From Pusillibacter faecalis (GTDB lineage Bacteria > Bacillota > Clostridia > Oscillospirales > Oscillospiraceae), in contig NZ_AP023420.1 of assembly GCF_018408705.1 (NCBI RefSeq), positions 434,001 to 498,000 of the forward strand: a DNA stretch of 64,000 nt. The letters are read 5' to 3'. A program made the translations under genes and the position numbers. Below the pieces are notes generated by a model that worked only from the letters and a program-made list of their open reading frames with translations, searched no databases and was not told where the DNA came from. Below, piece after piece: positions 1 to 8,066 of this stretch. How positions within the stretch are numbered: position 1 is the first letter of the stretch; every line of letters begins with the position of its first letter.

Positions 1-1
1 C

Positions 2-988
2 TCCGGGCAGCGCAACCACATCAAAAAATTCCGCACCCAGTGGCCTAACGCCACATTCCGGCGTCTTGGCACTGCGGACTGCAACGCTATCGAGCAGTTC
101 TGGAAGGACTATGAGACGGAATTTCCCAAGGGGGATAACGCCAAGGCCTTGAGTGAGCTGGCATTGGCCAAGAAGATGCTGCGGATGCTGGATAAGAGCT
201 GGTTCCTGGGCGGCGGCCTCTTCGACGGGGACAAGCTCATTGCCCTGTCCCTGGCGGAAAAGTGCGGCGACACATTAATCATCCATATCGAAAAGGCTCT
301 TTACTCCTATACTGGAGTTTATCCCACACTTGTACAAACCTTTGCCGATACCTTTGGGGAAGGCTGTCAGTGGATTAACCGGGAGGACGACGCCGCCGAC
401 CGGGGGCTTCGGACCTCCAAGCTTCAGTACGGCCCTGCCAAGCTCTCTCCCAAGTACCGCTTTGAACCGCAGAACGAGCTGCTGCGCCACGTCTCCGCGA
501 TTCCAGAGCTGAAGACAGAACGTCTGACTCTCTCTGCTCTGACCGAGGAGGATATCCCCGCCTATAACGCTCTGGTACTGGACCAGGATCGCAACCGCTG
601 GTGGGGCTATGACGACGTGGGCGGCCTCGGCGCTCCGGTGGAGGAGCGCAGCTTCTTTGAAGTAGCCCGGAAAGATTTTGAAAACCGCCAGGCGGTAAAC
701 TTCGCTGTCCGCCTGGATGGAAAGCTGATCGGTGAGGCGGTGCTCTATCGTTTTGACTGTCAGGGCGGTGCGGAGCTGGGCTGCCGGATCAATGCCGCCT
801 ATGCCGGTCACGGATACGGCACCGAGGCCTTTGCCGCCGTGGCGGACTGGGGCCTTTACAGGGTGCATCTTGGCCGGATTGTCGCCAAGTGCTATAAGGA
901 GAATACTGCGTCCTATCAGATGCTTTCCTCCTGCATGCGGAAAAACGGTGAGGACGAGACGTTCTATTACTTTGAAAAGCTGGTCTGA
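2..988 (+). CDS. DUF2156 (LPG synthase C-terminal-like) / GNAT acetyltransferase fusion, 5' end off window
   Basis: The reading frame is open from the first bases of the window, so the true start lies upstream; 328 residues are visible. The first ~155 residues resemble the DUF2156 domain of phosphatidylglycerol lysyltransferases: a KKF near the start, then a Y-x-G-V-Y-P segment and the WINREDD motif followed by GLR-x-SK. The rest (from about ELKTERLTLSAL) is a GNAT acetyltransferase of RimJ/RimL type, with the acetyl-CoA loop region G-H-G-Y-G-T-E-A. DUF2156 enzymes transfer aminoacyl groups from tRNA, and GNATs acetylate amines. The fused substrate cannot be read from sequence. A strong bidirectional terminator follows the stop. 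Confidence 0.75.
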   Translation, partial: SGQRNHIKKFRTQWPNATFRRLGTADCNAIEQFWKDYETEFPKGDNAKALSELALAKKMLRMLDKSWFLGGGLFDGDKLIALSLAEKCGDTLIIHIEKALYSYTGVYPTLVQTFADTFGEGCQWINREDDAADRGLRTSKLQYGPAKLSPKYRFEPQNELLRHVSAIPELKTERLTLSALTEEDIPAYNALVLDQDRNRWWGYDDVGGLGAPVEERSFFEVARKDFENRQAVNFAVRLDGKLIGEAVLYRFDCQGGAELGCRINAAYAGHGYGTEAFAAVADWGLYRVHLGRIVAKCYKENTASYQMLSSCMRKNGEDETFYYFEKLV

Positions 989-1030
989 GCACTGTTTTCA
1001 CAAGAGCATATGCTCCTCTTTTGATAGACA

Positions 1031-1067
1031 AAGTCTGCGCGCCGCAAATGCGGCGCGCAGACTTTTT
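1031..1067. terminator. Bidirectional intrinsic terminator
   Basis: A 16-bp perfect GC-rich stem (AAGTCTGCGCGCCGCA and its complement, 2-base centre) is followed by T runs on the plus side and preceded by A runs on the other. It sits between the convergent DUF2156-GNAT gene and cdd and can serve both. Confidence 0.9.
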
Positions 1068-1077
1068 GATTCTTGTT

Positions 1078-1482
1078 TCAGCCTTCACACTCACGCAGGT
1101 GCTCTGGTCCAAAGCTGTGGGGCAACAGTTCCGGCAGAGTAAACCGCCGTTCCTCTCCATCCCCATTGAGGCAGATGATCTCCAGTTCTGGGGAAAACTC
1201 CCGCATCACCTGCCGGCAGATGCCGCAGGGCACACAGAAATCCACTCCTTTTCCTGCGATCACAATCCGCCGAAACTGCCGCCGCCCCTCCGCTACGGCA
1301 TGGGCAATGGCATTGCGCTCTGCACAGATTCCAGCCGGGTAGGAGGCGTTCTCCACATTACATCCGGTGAACACGGTTCCATCCTTACACTCCAGCGCGG
1401 CTCCCACGGGAAAATGAGAATAGGGCACATAGGCACGCTCCAGCATCGTGATGGCTGCGGCCTTGATCACTTCATCGGTCAT
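1078..1482 (-). CDS. cdd: Cytidine deaminase
   Basis: 134 residues, the usual length of the homotetrameric bacterial enzyme. It converts cytidine and deoxycytidine to uridine and deoxyuridine in pyrimidine salvage. The zinc site is visible: the CAERNA motif supplies one cysteine and the catalytic glutamate, and PCGICRQ supplies two more cysteines. The substrate-binding stretch NVENASYPAGICAERNA is typical. The start ATG follows AAAGGAG at good spacing. The polysaccharide deacetylase gene ends only 18 bases upstream, so the two are probably co-transcribed. Confidence 0.96.
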   Translation of the reverse strand: MTDEVIKAAAITMLERAYVPYSHFPVGAALECKDGTVFTGCNVENASYPAGICAERNAIAHAVAEGRRQFRRIVIAGKGVDFCVPCGICRQVMREFSPELEIICLNGDGEERRFTLPELLPHSFGPEHLRECEG

Positions 1483-1500
1483 AGCACTCCTTTCTGGCCG

Positions 1501-2736
1501 TCAGGCCTTGGGCGTCCAGCGGACCTCTCGCTGGGGACGCGCCTCCAGGTCAATGATATCCCGAGCGTCATAGAACTGACTGTACCATCCAATGACCTTG
1601 TCGCTGCCCCGCAGGGTGGTGCCGTCCGGGTGCAGTCGGTCACAAATAACGGCGCAGATGTCCTTTTTGATATAGCTAAAGCTCTCGATGCCCACAGAGC
1701 AGAAGACCCGGAAGCCCTGGCTCTGGAGATACCGGAAGATCGGGCCGGTATTTTGCCAGTCGTTGCCGTCAGGCCGCTCGCCATGGGGGTAGAACAGAAT
1801 CGTGGTGGGACCCACGAGAGTTCCCACCTCGTCAGCCCAGCGCTCTGTATCAGCCTGAATCTCTGCAAGACTCACAGAACCGCCCAATCGGATATGTCCC
1901 CAGGTATGACTTCCAAACGTCCAGCCAGTGCGCTTGAGCTCCTCAATAATAGGTTTTACCGCTTCCCGCTCTTTCTGGCGGTTGGCCTCCTGCGCCTGCG
2001 TCCAGCTCTTGGTATCTGTCTGAGTCCGGTAGCCCAAAATACCCTCATAGCCCGTCAAACTCAGACAGCCCTTGGCCCCAAAGGGAGAGAACTCCGGGTG
2101 TTCCCGAACAAACTTATCAAGAATCGGGATGGCGTCCAGGTCCTGGGAGACCACCTCATTGCCCTGCGGGTCCTTCCCCCAGCTCCAGATCAGCCCGTCA
2201 TCCCCCAGGATGAGCTTGTATGCAAAGCCGTTTTCTAACATATAAGGATAGTAGTTCGTATCATCAAAGGAGAGAATCAACGGCTTTTTCCCTTCGGGGA
2301 GATAAAGGGTATTGCGTACCATCCTGGGCTGGCCGTCCTCGCCGGCGATCTCGCTCCACACGTCGCCAATGTCCACCAGCACATAGCCTTTTTCATAGAC
2401 GCTCTGCAAAATTTTGTTATATTCTCCAACCGTTACCATATAGTCGTCAATGCCGTTGGCCTGGTTATCCCCGTCAAAGGCCAGCTCCGGATAGGCCACC
2501 ACTGGGTGGAAAAACAGGTGCTCCACAACGCCATCGTAAGCCGCGTAGGTGATGCCGTCCCGGACGCCGCCCTCCGGCATCACGGTTGGGTCCAGAATCT
2601 CATAGGGCTCCGGTGCCTTGGGTTCCTCTGGCTCCTCCGTCACACCGGAATCGGCAGGAGGTGCGGTATTCCCGCCACAGGAGGCAAGGGGAATCAGCAT
2701 CAGCAGCACAAGCAAACCGGAAATCACACGGCGCAT
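1501..2736 (-). CDS. Polysaccharide deacetylase family lipoprotein
   Basis: 411 residues from the chosen ATG, which follows AGAAGGG; an upstream extension of the frame lacks a ribosome site. The N-terminus is a lipoprotein signal (MRRVISGLL, lipobox LASC), followed by an acidic, proline-rich linker rich in EEPEEPKAPEP, so the protein should be anchored outside the membrane. The NodB-like fold is shown by SFDD (metal/catalytic Asp) and HTWGH (the H-x3-H metal ligands), then FYPHG. Family members remove N-acetyl groups from peptidoglycan or other glycans. The exact glycan is unknown. Co-directional with cdd. Confidence 0.85.
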   Translation of the reverse strand: MRRVISGLLVLLMLIPLASCGGNTAPPADSGVTEEPEEPKAPEPYEILDPTVMPEGGVRDGITYAAYDGVVEHLFFHPVVAYPELAFDGDNQANGIDDYMVTVGEYNKILQSVYEKGYVLVDIGDVWSEIAGEDGQPRMVRNTLYLPEGKKPLILSFDDTNYYPYMLENGFAYKLILGDDGLIWSWGKDPQGNEVVSQDLDAIPILDKFVREHPEFSPFGAKGCLSLTGYEGILGYRTQTDTKSWTQAQEANRQKEREAVKPIIEELKRTGWTFGSHTWGHIRLGGSVSLAEIQADTERWADEVGTLVGPTTILFYPHGERPDGNDWQNTGPIFRYLQSQGFRVFCSVGIESFSYIKKDICAVICDRLHPDGTTLRGSDKVIGWYSQFYDARDIIDLEARPQREVRWTPKA

Positions 2737-2979
2737 AAAAATATCCCTTCTCTCGAATTCTGATTGAATAGTGACAGTATAACAGAAAATTCGACAAAAG
2801 AGAACTACAAAAGGATAACAAAGAATGACAAATGCGGAGGCCCTGTCCAATCCAGCAGGGATGAAAAGCCGCAGAAGGGCCGGCAATTGTTCCAAAATGT
2901 GAAGCCAAATGCTGATATCAAATCCTGCATTTTCAAAACTTTCCTGATTTCAGTCCCATCCTCCTGGGCAGCCCTTCAG

Positions 2980-3017
2980 AAAAAGCAGGTGCCAGCCGCT
3001 TTTGCGGCCGGCACCTG
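2980..3017 (-). terminator. Intrinsic terminator after spoVAE
   Basis: A 14-bp stem (CAGGTGCCGGCCGC on the minus strand, one mismatch) with an AAAA loop, followed by CTTTTT. It lies directly behind the spoVAE stop codon. Confidence 0.88.
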
Positions 3018-3021
3018 TGGA

Positions 3022-3378
3022 TCACCGCTTGTCTCCGGGCTTGAAAATGGCCGCCATGACAACGCCAAACACCACAGCGGCGGTAATTCCACCAGCAGTG
3101 GCGGTGAGTCCTCCGGTCAGAACCCCTAGCCACCCCTTCTGAGCCACCGCCTCCCGCACACCTTTGGCCAGGGCGTGGCCAAAACCGGTAAGAGGTACAG
3201 TGGCTCCAGCGCCGCCCCAGTCAGCAATGGGCTGGTACAGCCCTACGGCGCTGAGAATCACTCCAGCCACTACGTAGCCTGTCAGAATTCGGGCAGGCGT
3301 CAGCTTGGTTTTGTCAATCAAAATTTGTCCAATGGCACACAGCACACCTCCGCAGAGAAATGCATTCAGATACTCCAT
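3022..3378 (-). CDS. spoVAE: Stage V sporulation protein AE
   Basis: 118 residues, nearly all membrane segments (about three to four helices), matching SpoVAE/SpoVAEb. Typical family text is visible: FLCGGVLCAIGQ, ILTGYVVAGVIL, GATVPLTGFGHALAKGV and a C-terminal GGLTATAGGITAAVVFG. SpoVA proteins form the inner-membrane channel that loads dipicolinic acid into the developing spore and releases it at germination. It lies 15 bases after spoVAD, so one operon, and ends at a strong terminator. Confidence 0.94.
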   Translation of the reverse strand: MEYLNAFLCGGVLCAIGQILIDKTKLTPARILTGYVVAGVILSAVGLYQPIADWGGAGATVPLTGFGHALAKGVREAVAQKGWLGVLTGGLTATAGGITAAVVFGVVMAAIFKPGDKR

Positions 3379-3393
3379 GCAGCTACACCTTCC

Positions 3394-4410
3394 TTACTTC
3401 TTCATTGAGATTTGCACCACGTGGCAGATCCCGGGAACGGACTCTCCCTGGAAACTGGACGTGGGTGAGAGCAGCGCTCCGGTGGGAGCGAAGAGGATAT
3501 TCTTCCATTTACCCCGTCGCATTTCCGTTAGGAGGTACCCGTTGAGCACCGACGCAGAGCAGCCGCAACCGGAGGCTCCGGCGTGCATATCCTGTTTGTC
3601 CCGGTCATAGAGCAGCAATCCACAGTCCTGGAAATTCTCCCCCATGTCGATGCCGTCCTTTGCGAAGAAGTCCCGTACAATGGCATGTCCCAGTTCTCCT
3701 AGGTCTCCAGTAATCACCAGATCATAGTCCCGGGGCCCGGTGCCGGTGTCCCGGAAGAAGGCTGCGAGTGAGTCATAGGCTGCAGGCGCCATGGCTGCGC
3801 CCATATTGTTGGCGTCTGTAACACCTTTATCCACAATCTTGCCGCAGGTAATATGGGTGATATACGGTCCCTCTCCCTCCCTCGCCAGGATGGTGCAGCC
3901 AGAAGCCGTGGCGGTCCACTGGGCGGTGGGCGGACGCTGGCTGCCATAGGGCACAGGCATCCGGTACTGCCGCTCCGCCGTACAGAAGTGGGAGCTGGTC
4001 ATGGCAGCACATTTGCTGGCGAAGCCGCCATCAATCATCATCGCTGCCAGAGACAGCGACTCCCCCATGGTAGAACAGGCTCCATACAGACCATAAAATG
4101 GAATTCCGAAATCCCGCAGGCCGAAGGAGGAGCCAATGCACTGGTTCAAAAGGTCTCCGGCAAAAATATAGTCCAAGTCCTTGGGCTTGAGCCCCGCCTG
4201 ATCCAGCGCCCGCTGGAGCACCTTTTTCTGCATGGCAGACTCTGCCTTTTCCCAGGTCTTCTCCCCGAAAAAGGAGTCATCATTGGTCTCGTCAAAATAT
4301 CCCCCTAGGGGGCCTTCCCCTTCAAATCTGCCGCCGATGTTGGCAAAAGAGATCACAGAGGGTGGGTGGGCCAGGGCAATCGTTCGCTGCCCTACTCGTT
4401 TTTCAGTCAT
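3394..4410 (-). CDS. spoVAD: Stage V sporulation protein AD
   Basis: 338 residues from ATG at 4410, which follows GAGGCGG; this matches the usual SpoVAD length better than an upstream in-frame start ten codons earlier. SpoVAD has a thiolase-like fold and binds dipicolinic acid at the spore inner membrane. Recognisable segments are FANIGGRFEGEGPLG, FAGDLLNQCI, GLYGACSTMGESL and GASGCGCSASVLNGY. Usually the operon is spoVAC-spoVAD-spoVAE; here nothing SpoVAC-like is seen upstream. Expression is expected in the forespore, but I could not see a convincing sigma-G promoter. Confidence 0.95.
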   Translation of the reverse strand: MTEKRVGQRTIALAHPPSVISFANIGGRFEGEGPLGGYFDETNDDSFFGEKTWEKAESAMQKKVLQRALDQAGLKPKDLDYIFAGDLLNQCIGSSFGLRDFGIPFYGLYGACSTMGESLSLAAMMIDGGFASKCAAMTSSHFCTAERQYRMPVPYGSQRPPTAQWTATASGCTILAREGEGPYITHITCGKIVDKGVTDANNMGAAMAPAAYDSLAAFFRDTGTGPRDYDLVITGDLGELGHAIVRDFFAKDGIDMGENFQDCGLLLYDRDKQDMHAGASGCGCSASVLNGYLLTEMRRGKWKNILFAPTGALLSPTSSFQGESVPGICHVVQISMKK

Positions 4411-4896
4411 GGAAAACCGCCTCGTTTTGATAGGATTCACCGATTCCTTGGTGGATTTTCCATAGGTTGCCCGTTTCAGGAAAAATTATGAGTCGCCTGA
4501 TCGCATCCATCGGCTATCCCTTTCCGCCTGGGTTCATGGTCCCCGGATACGGCGCACTTCTGCGGTGCCCTCGTTTTCCGGCATCAGGTCATGCCTGTTC
4601 CCTCCCACATCAAAATTTGATCGTTTGGAAACAGGGGAGTTTGGCAGCATACCGCAGAGCTCTGCAGATAGTGTTCATTCCAGACAGCATGTGACCCAGG
4701 CGCCCCGCTCATGGCAGGCCTCCCGGGTCACATGCTGTCGCACTCTTCTGTTTTGCAGTCAAAATCCTCACGGTTATTCAGATCATGGCGGAAGCTCAGG
4801 AGCCTCGCATCTGCCACAAAATAGAACCATGTGTATTTTTATATTCTTTCCCCTGTCTGCCATCTGGCACAGAAATTCTCCAGCAGGCGCTCAGTT
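4411..4896. other. Intergenic stretch without a recognisable gene
   Basis: About 490 bases between the cation efflux gene and spoVAD. The frames here are short and match nothing I recognise; in particular no SpoVAC-like sequence was seen on the minus strand. The only clear structure is the long inverted repeat listed separately. It must also contain the promoter for spoVAD. Confidence 0.6.
4683..4739. repeat. 15-bp perfect inverted repeat (hairpin)
   Basis: GACAGCATGTGACCC and its exact complement flank a 27-base centre. There is no T run on either side, so it is not an ordinary terminator. It may be a structured RNA, a REP-like element or a protein site. Confidence 0.65.
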
Positions 4897-6054
4897 TCAA
4901 GTATAAGACCGCTCTACATGGACTACCGCGTAATACGTACCGTCCAGAGCTCGTACGGCGGTTTTGATCTTCTCTGCCACCTGAGCATCTGTTAGGCGAA
5001 AACCAAAGGGCACCACCGCATCAAAGATCAGGTTCGTGTGGGTTGCGCCGGAGACCATGCGGAAGTCGTGGATGGAGATCTCGTCATCAATGCACCGCAC
5101 CAGCGCCGCCACCCGCTGGCGGGTTTCTGCGGTCACACCGTCATCCGTCACAATGGGGTCCATATGGATGACCGCCTCACAGCCCAGTTTTTCCTGCAGT
5201 TCTTTTTCCACATTATCAATCTCATCATGGATATCCAGCACATTTTCCGTAGCAGGCACCTCGGCGTGGAGGGAGATCATCACCCGCCCAGGACCATAGT
5301 CGTGGACGATCAGATCGTGAATTCCGATAATGCCCGGATGGGCCATCACCAAATCCCGGATTCTCTGGACAAACTCATGGGTGGGCGGCGTGCCCAGCAA
5401 GGGGTCTATAGTCTCCTTGGCAGACTTGGCTCCAGACCACAGAATCAAAGCCGCTACCAGCAGGCCTACCCATCCATCAATCAGTACTCCTGAAAATTGC
5501 CCCACCAGTGTGGCCGCCAGTACAGCAAACGTGGCGGCGCTGTCACTGAGGGAGTCCACAGCGGTGGCCAGCATAGCAGGGGCACTCAGTTTCTTTCCCA
5601 ATGTATGGTTATAAAAAGCCATATACAGCTTCACTGCGATGGAGACACACAAAATCCCCAAAACCAGCGGACTGGAATCCACCGGTGATGGATGCAGAAT
5701 CTTATCCAGGGACGATCTGCCCAGCTCAAAGCCCATCAGCAAAATCAGCATAGACACCGCCAAACCGGATAAATACTCGATCCGTCCATGTCCGAAAGGG
5801 TGGTGAACGTCCGGCTTCTGTCCTGCCAGATGGAAGCCAACCAAGGTGACAAAGGAACTGCCAGCGTCAGAGAGATTATTAAAGGCATCTGCAGTAATGG
5901 CGATGGAGCCGGACAGGGTGCCCGCCAAGAACTTCCCCCCAAACAACAGGAGGTTCAGTCCAATCCCCACTGCTCCACAAAGCATGCCGTAGCCTCTGCG
6001 AAGGTCGGCCGGGTCTTTCTTCCGTAAAAACAGCCGCGCCAGGAGAGAAATCAT
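4897..6054 (-). CDS. Cation diffusion facilitator transporter
   Basis: 385 residues; start ATG overlaps the stop of the NhaC gene (ATGA) and follows AAAGGA. The N-terminal ~210 residues are six membrane helices, the rest the cytoplasmic dimerisation domain. In helix II the metal site reads NNLSD and in helix V DSLSD, the N-x3-D/D-x3-D pattern associated with Mn/Fe-type rather than Zn-type (H-x3-D) members. After helix II comes the HHPFGHGR signature. It exports a divalent metal by proton antiport. The C-terminus extends beyond the minimal domain with a second region around residues 310-385. Confidence 0.92.
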   Translation of the reverse strand: MISLLARLFLRKKDPADLRRGYGMLCGAVGIGLNLLLFGGKFLAGTLSGSIAITADAFNNLSDAGSSFVTLVGFHLAGQKPDVHHPFGHGRIEYLSGLAVSMLILLMGFELGRSSLDKILHPSPVDSSPLVLGILCVSIAVKLYMAFYNHTLGKKLSAPAMLATAVDSLSDSAATFAVLAATLVGQFSGVLIDGWVGLLVAALILWSGAKSAKETIDPLLGTPPTHEFVQRIRDLVMAHPGIIGIHDLIVHDYGPGRVMISLHAEVPATENVLDIHDEIDNVEKELQEKLGCEAVIHMDPIVTDDGVTAETRQRVAALVRCIDDEISIHDFRMVSGATHTNLIFDAVVPFGFRLTDAQVAEKIKTAVRALDGTYYAVVHVERSYT

Positions 6055-7391
6055 ACCGTCGTCCTTTCTGACAGGGCAGGCAGATTCTGTCCCGCCCGGA
6101 AATACCGTTTCGTCACCAGATAGCAAAGGGGAATGAGATAGAGCAGCACACACCAGGGGATCGCCTCAATCCCCACGCCCAGCATCGAGAGGGGGACGGT
6201 AATAGCGATGCTCCACGGCACAAGCCCCGCGATCACTACGCCAGAATTTGCAATATCCATGGCCAGCTCCGTCCGGGAGGCGCCCCGGATGGCGTAGCTA
6301 TCCGCCAGCAGCTGGGTGTCCAGCATCACCGTCACCGCCTGGTTGCAAAATACCATCACCAGCGCCGTACTGACCAGGGCTGTGGCCGGAAACAGTCCCA
6401 GACGCCCGGCGAGGCGCTCCACGTGCGTCTTGGCCGGGGCCAGCGCATCGATCCCCTCCAAAATTCCAGCGTACAGGCTGGTGATCAGCACAATGGTGCA
6501 GGTCTCCAGCATGGAAAGCATCCCTCCGCCTGAGAGAATCTCCCGCAGCGCTGCGCTTTTTGGCGTGTAGCCTCGGAGTGCGGCGGTCAGCGCCTCATTC
6601 AGGGGCATCCCCTGCAAAATCACCGTCAGTGCCAGCGCGATGGCGGCGCTGATGGCCATCGCCCACTTCACCGGCACGCGCAGCAACGGCAGGATCAGCA
6701 TGGGCGCCGCCGGCAGCAGCACCGACCAGTGAAGTGCAAAGCCCTCTGAGAGCGCAGAGAGCACCGAGCCGTCCACGGCGGACATGGGGTTTTGCACGGA
6801 GGCCAGGGCGAACACCGCTACCGTCAATACCGTGGGAAGGGCCGCGGTCTTCAGCATTTCCCGCACGTTGTCATAGAGCCGCGTCTGAGTGCAGGCCGCC
6901 ACCAGCGTAGCACAGGAGGACATAGGGGAGCAGCGGTCGCCAAAGTACGCCCCGGAGAGGATCGCCCCTGCTGCCATCGCCAAGTCCACACCGCCGGAGC
7001 GGGCCAGGGTGATGAGGACCACCCCCGCCGTGCCGGTGACGCCGTAGCTGGTGCCCAGGGCAAAGGACAGTGCCGCCGAGAGCAAAAACGCCGCCAGCAA
7101 AAAGAAGCCGGGGGCGATACCCCGGAGTCCGTAGTACAGGAAAAAGGAAATGGTCCCGGAGGCCCGCCACAGTGCCGTCACCACGCCGATCAACAAAAAG
7201 ACAGGCACCACGATCAGCGCCTCCCGCCCCTGCTTCCAGGCCATCGCCGCCAGCACCCTGGCGGAAAAACCGCGCCGCAGCCCCAGTGCAAAAAACAGCC
7301 CCAGTCCCAAAAGCAGCGCCCACACCAGGGGATAGCCCACGATCAGGCAGGCTGCCACCGCGGCCAAAAATACGCCAAAGGAGAGGATCAT
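6051..7391 (-). CDS. NhaC-family Na+/H+ antiporter
   Basis: 446 residues, polytopic with about 11-12 helices. Family marks include ALGTSYGVTGTAGVVL, GAYFGDRCSPMSSCATL and a late NSGVVIAGLVPWSIA segment, all typical of NhaC antiporters (SLC13-like fold). Substrates in the family are Na+/H+ and, in some members, malate/lactate exchange, so the exact cargo is open. It overlaps both neighbours by the ATGA arrangement (zinc-ribbon gene upstream, cation efflux gene downstream), which points to one tightly coupled operon for ion homeostasis. Confidence 0.88.
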   Translation of the reverse strand: MILSFGVFLAAVAACLIVGYPLVWALLLGLGLFFALGLRRGFSARVLAAMAWKQGREALIVVPVFLLIGVVTALWRASGTISFFLYYGLRGIAPGFFLLAAFLLSAALSFALGTSYGVTGTAGVVLITLARSGGVDLAMAAGAILSGAYFGDRCSPMSSCATLVAACTQTRLYDNVREMLKTAALPTVLTVAVFALASVQNPMSAVDGSVLSALSEGFALHWSVLLPAAPMLILPLLRVPVKWAMAISAAIALALTVILQGMPLNEALTAALRGYTPKSAALREILSGGGMLSMLETCTIVLITSLYAGILEGIDALAPAKTHVERLAGRLGLFPATALVSTALVMVFCNQAVTVMLDTQLLADSYAIRGASRTELAMDIANSGVVIAGLVPWSIAITVPLSMLGVGIEAIPWCVLLYLIPLCYLVTKRYFRAGQNLPALSERTTV

Positions 7392-7987
7392 GTCCGTCCC
7401 CCTGGGATGACCAGCTTCATGTGGCAGCACAGGTCGTCCAGATCCCGGTCCGTGGCGGCAGGCAGGCGGAGCTTTGCGCCGCACTCCCGGCACACTAGGT
7501 CCACCGCCGCACGGCGAATCTCCATGCCGTAGCGCCGGCTGCCGCAGGCACAGGTGACTCCGTCCGGCCGAGCGGCAATCTCCTTGAGCTCCGAGAGAAT
7601 CTCATACATAATCACGCTGTCGGTAAAGGCTCCCTCCTCTGGCTGCTCCTTCTCCGCCAGGATGGCCAGCTCCCGCAGGTGCTTTTCCACCGTCCCCTCC
7701 GGCCCGATGAAGCAGGCGAACTGCCCCGTCTGACCGCAGGAGAGGGCCGTGGCCCCGTGGAGCATCCGCTCCGAGGAGCAGACGGCCGTGTGCGTCTCGC
7801 CGCACACGCCGCAGGGGATGGAGAGATGATACCGCTCCCCGTCGTAGCTCACCCGCAGGGCGCTCTCGCCGCATGCGCAGGCTACCTCCGCATTGGACGC
7901 CTCCAACGCAAAGATGGAGCGGGCAGCCATCACCGTCTTGCCGCATTTGGGACAGAGGTAGCCAAAGGTCCTCATCTCTTCATTCAT
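7388..7987 (-). CDS. Cysteine-rich zinc-ribbon protein of unknown function
   Basis: 199 residues, soluble. Several C-x2-C or C-x-C pairs are spaced through it: CPKC (residue ~12), CACG, CGVC (~59), CACG (~150) and CREC (~172), so it probably folds as two or more zinc ribbons around a central region. I do not recognise a named family. It is the first gene of an operon with NhaC and the cation efflux pump, whose starts overlap by four bases. A role in metal sensing or assembly is only a guess from this context. Confidence 0.7.
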   Translation of the reverse strand: MNEEMRTFGYLCPKCGKTVMAARSIFALEASNAEVACACGESALRVSYDGERYHLSIPCGVCGETHTAVCSSERMLHGATALSCGQTGQFACFIGPEGTVEKHLRELAILAEKEQPEEGAFTDSVIMYEILSELKEIAARPDGVTCACGSRRYGMEIRRAAVDLVCRECGAKLRLPAATDRDLDDLCCHMKLVIPGGRT

Positions 7988-8066
7988 ATGCCAACACCTC
8001 GTTTTTTGTGCGCAGTCTTTAGGACCGTATTATAGCATCGCCCGGATTGTTTGTACAGGATAACTC

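Noticed and set aside
1021..2238. A 405-residue open frame on the plus strand
   Set aside because: It runs antisense through cdd and the deacetylase, lacks a ribosome site and shows no family features; it is a by-product of the GC-rich sense genes.
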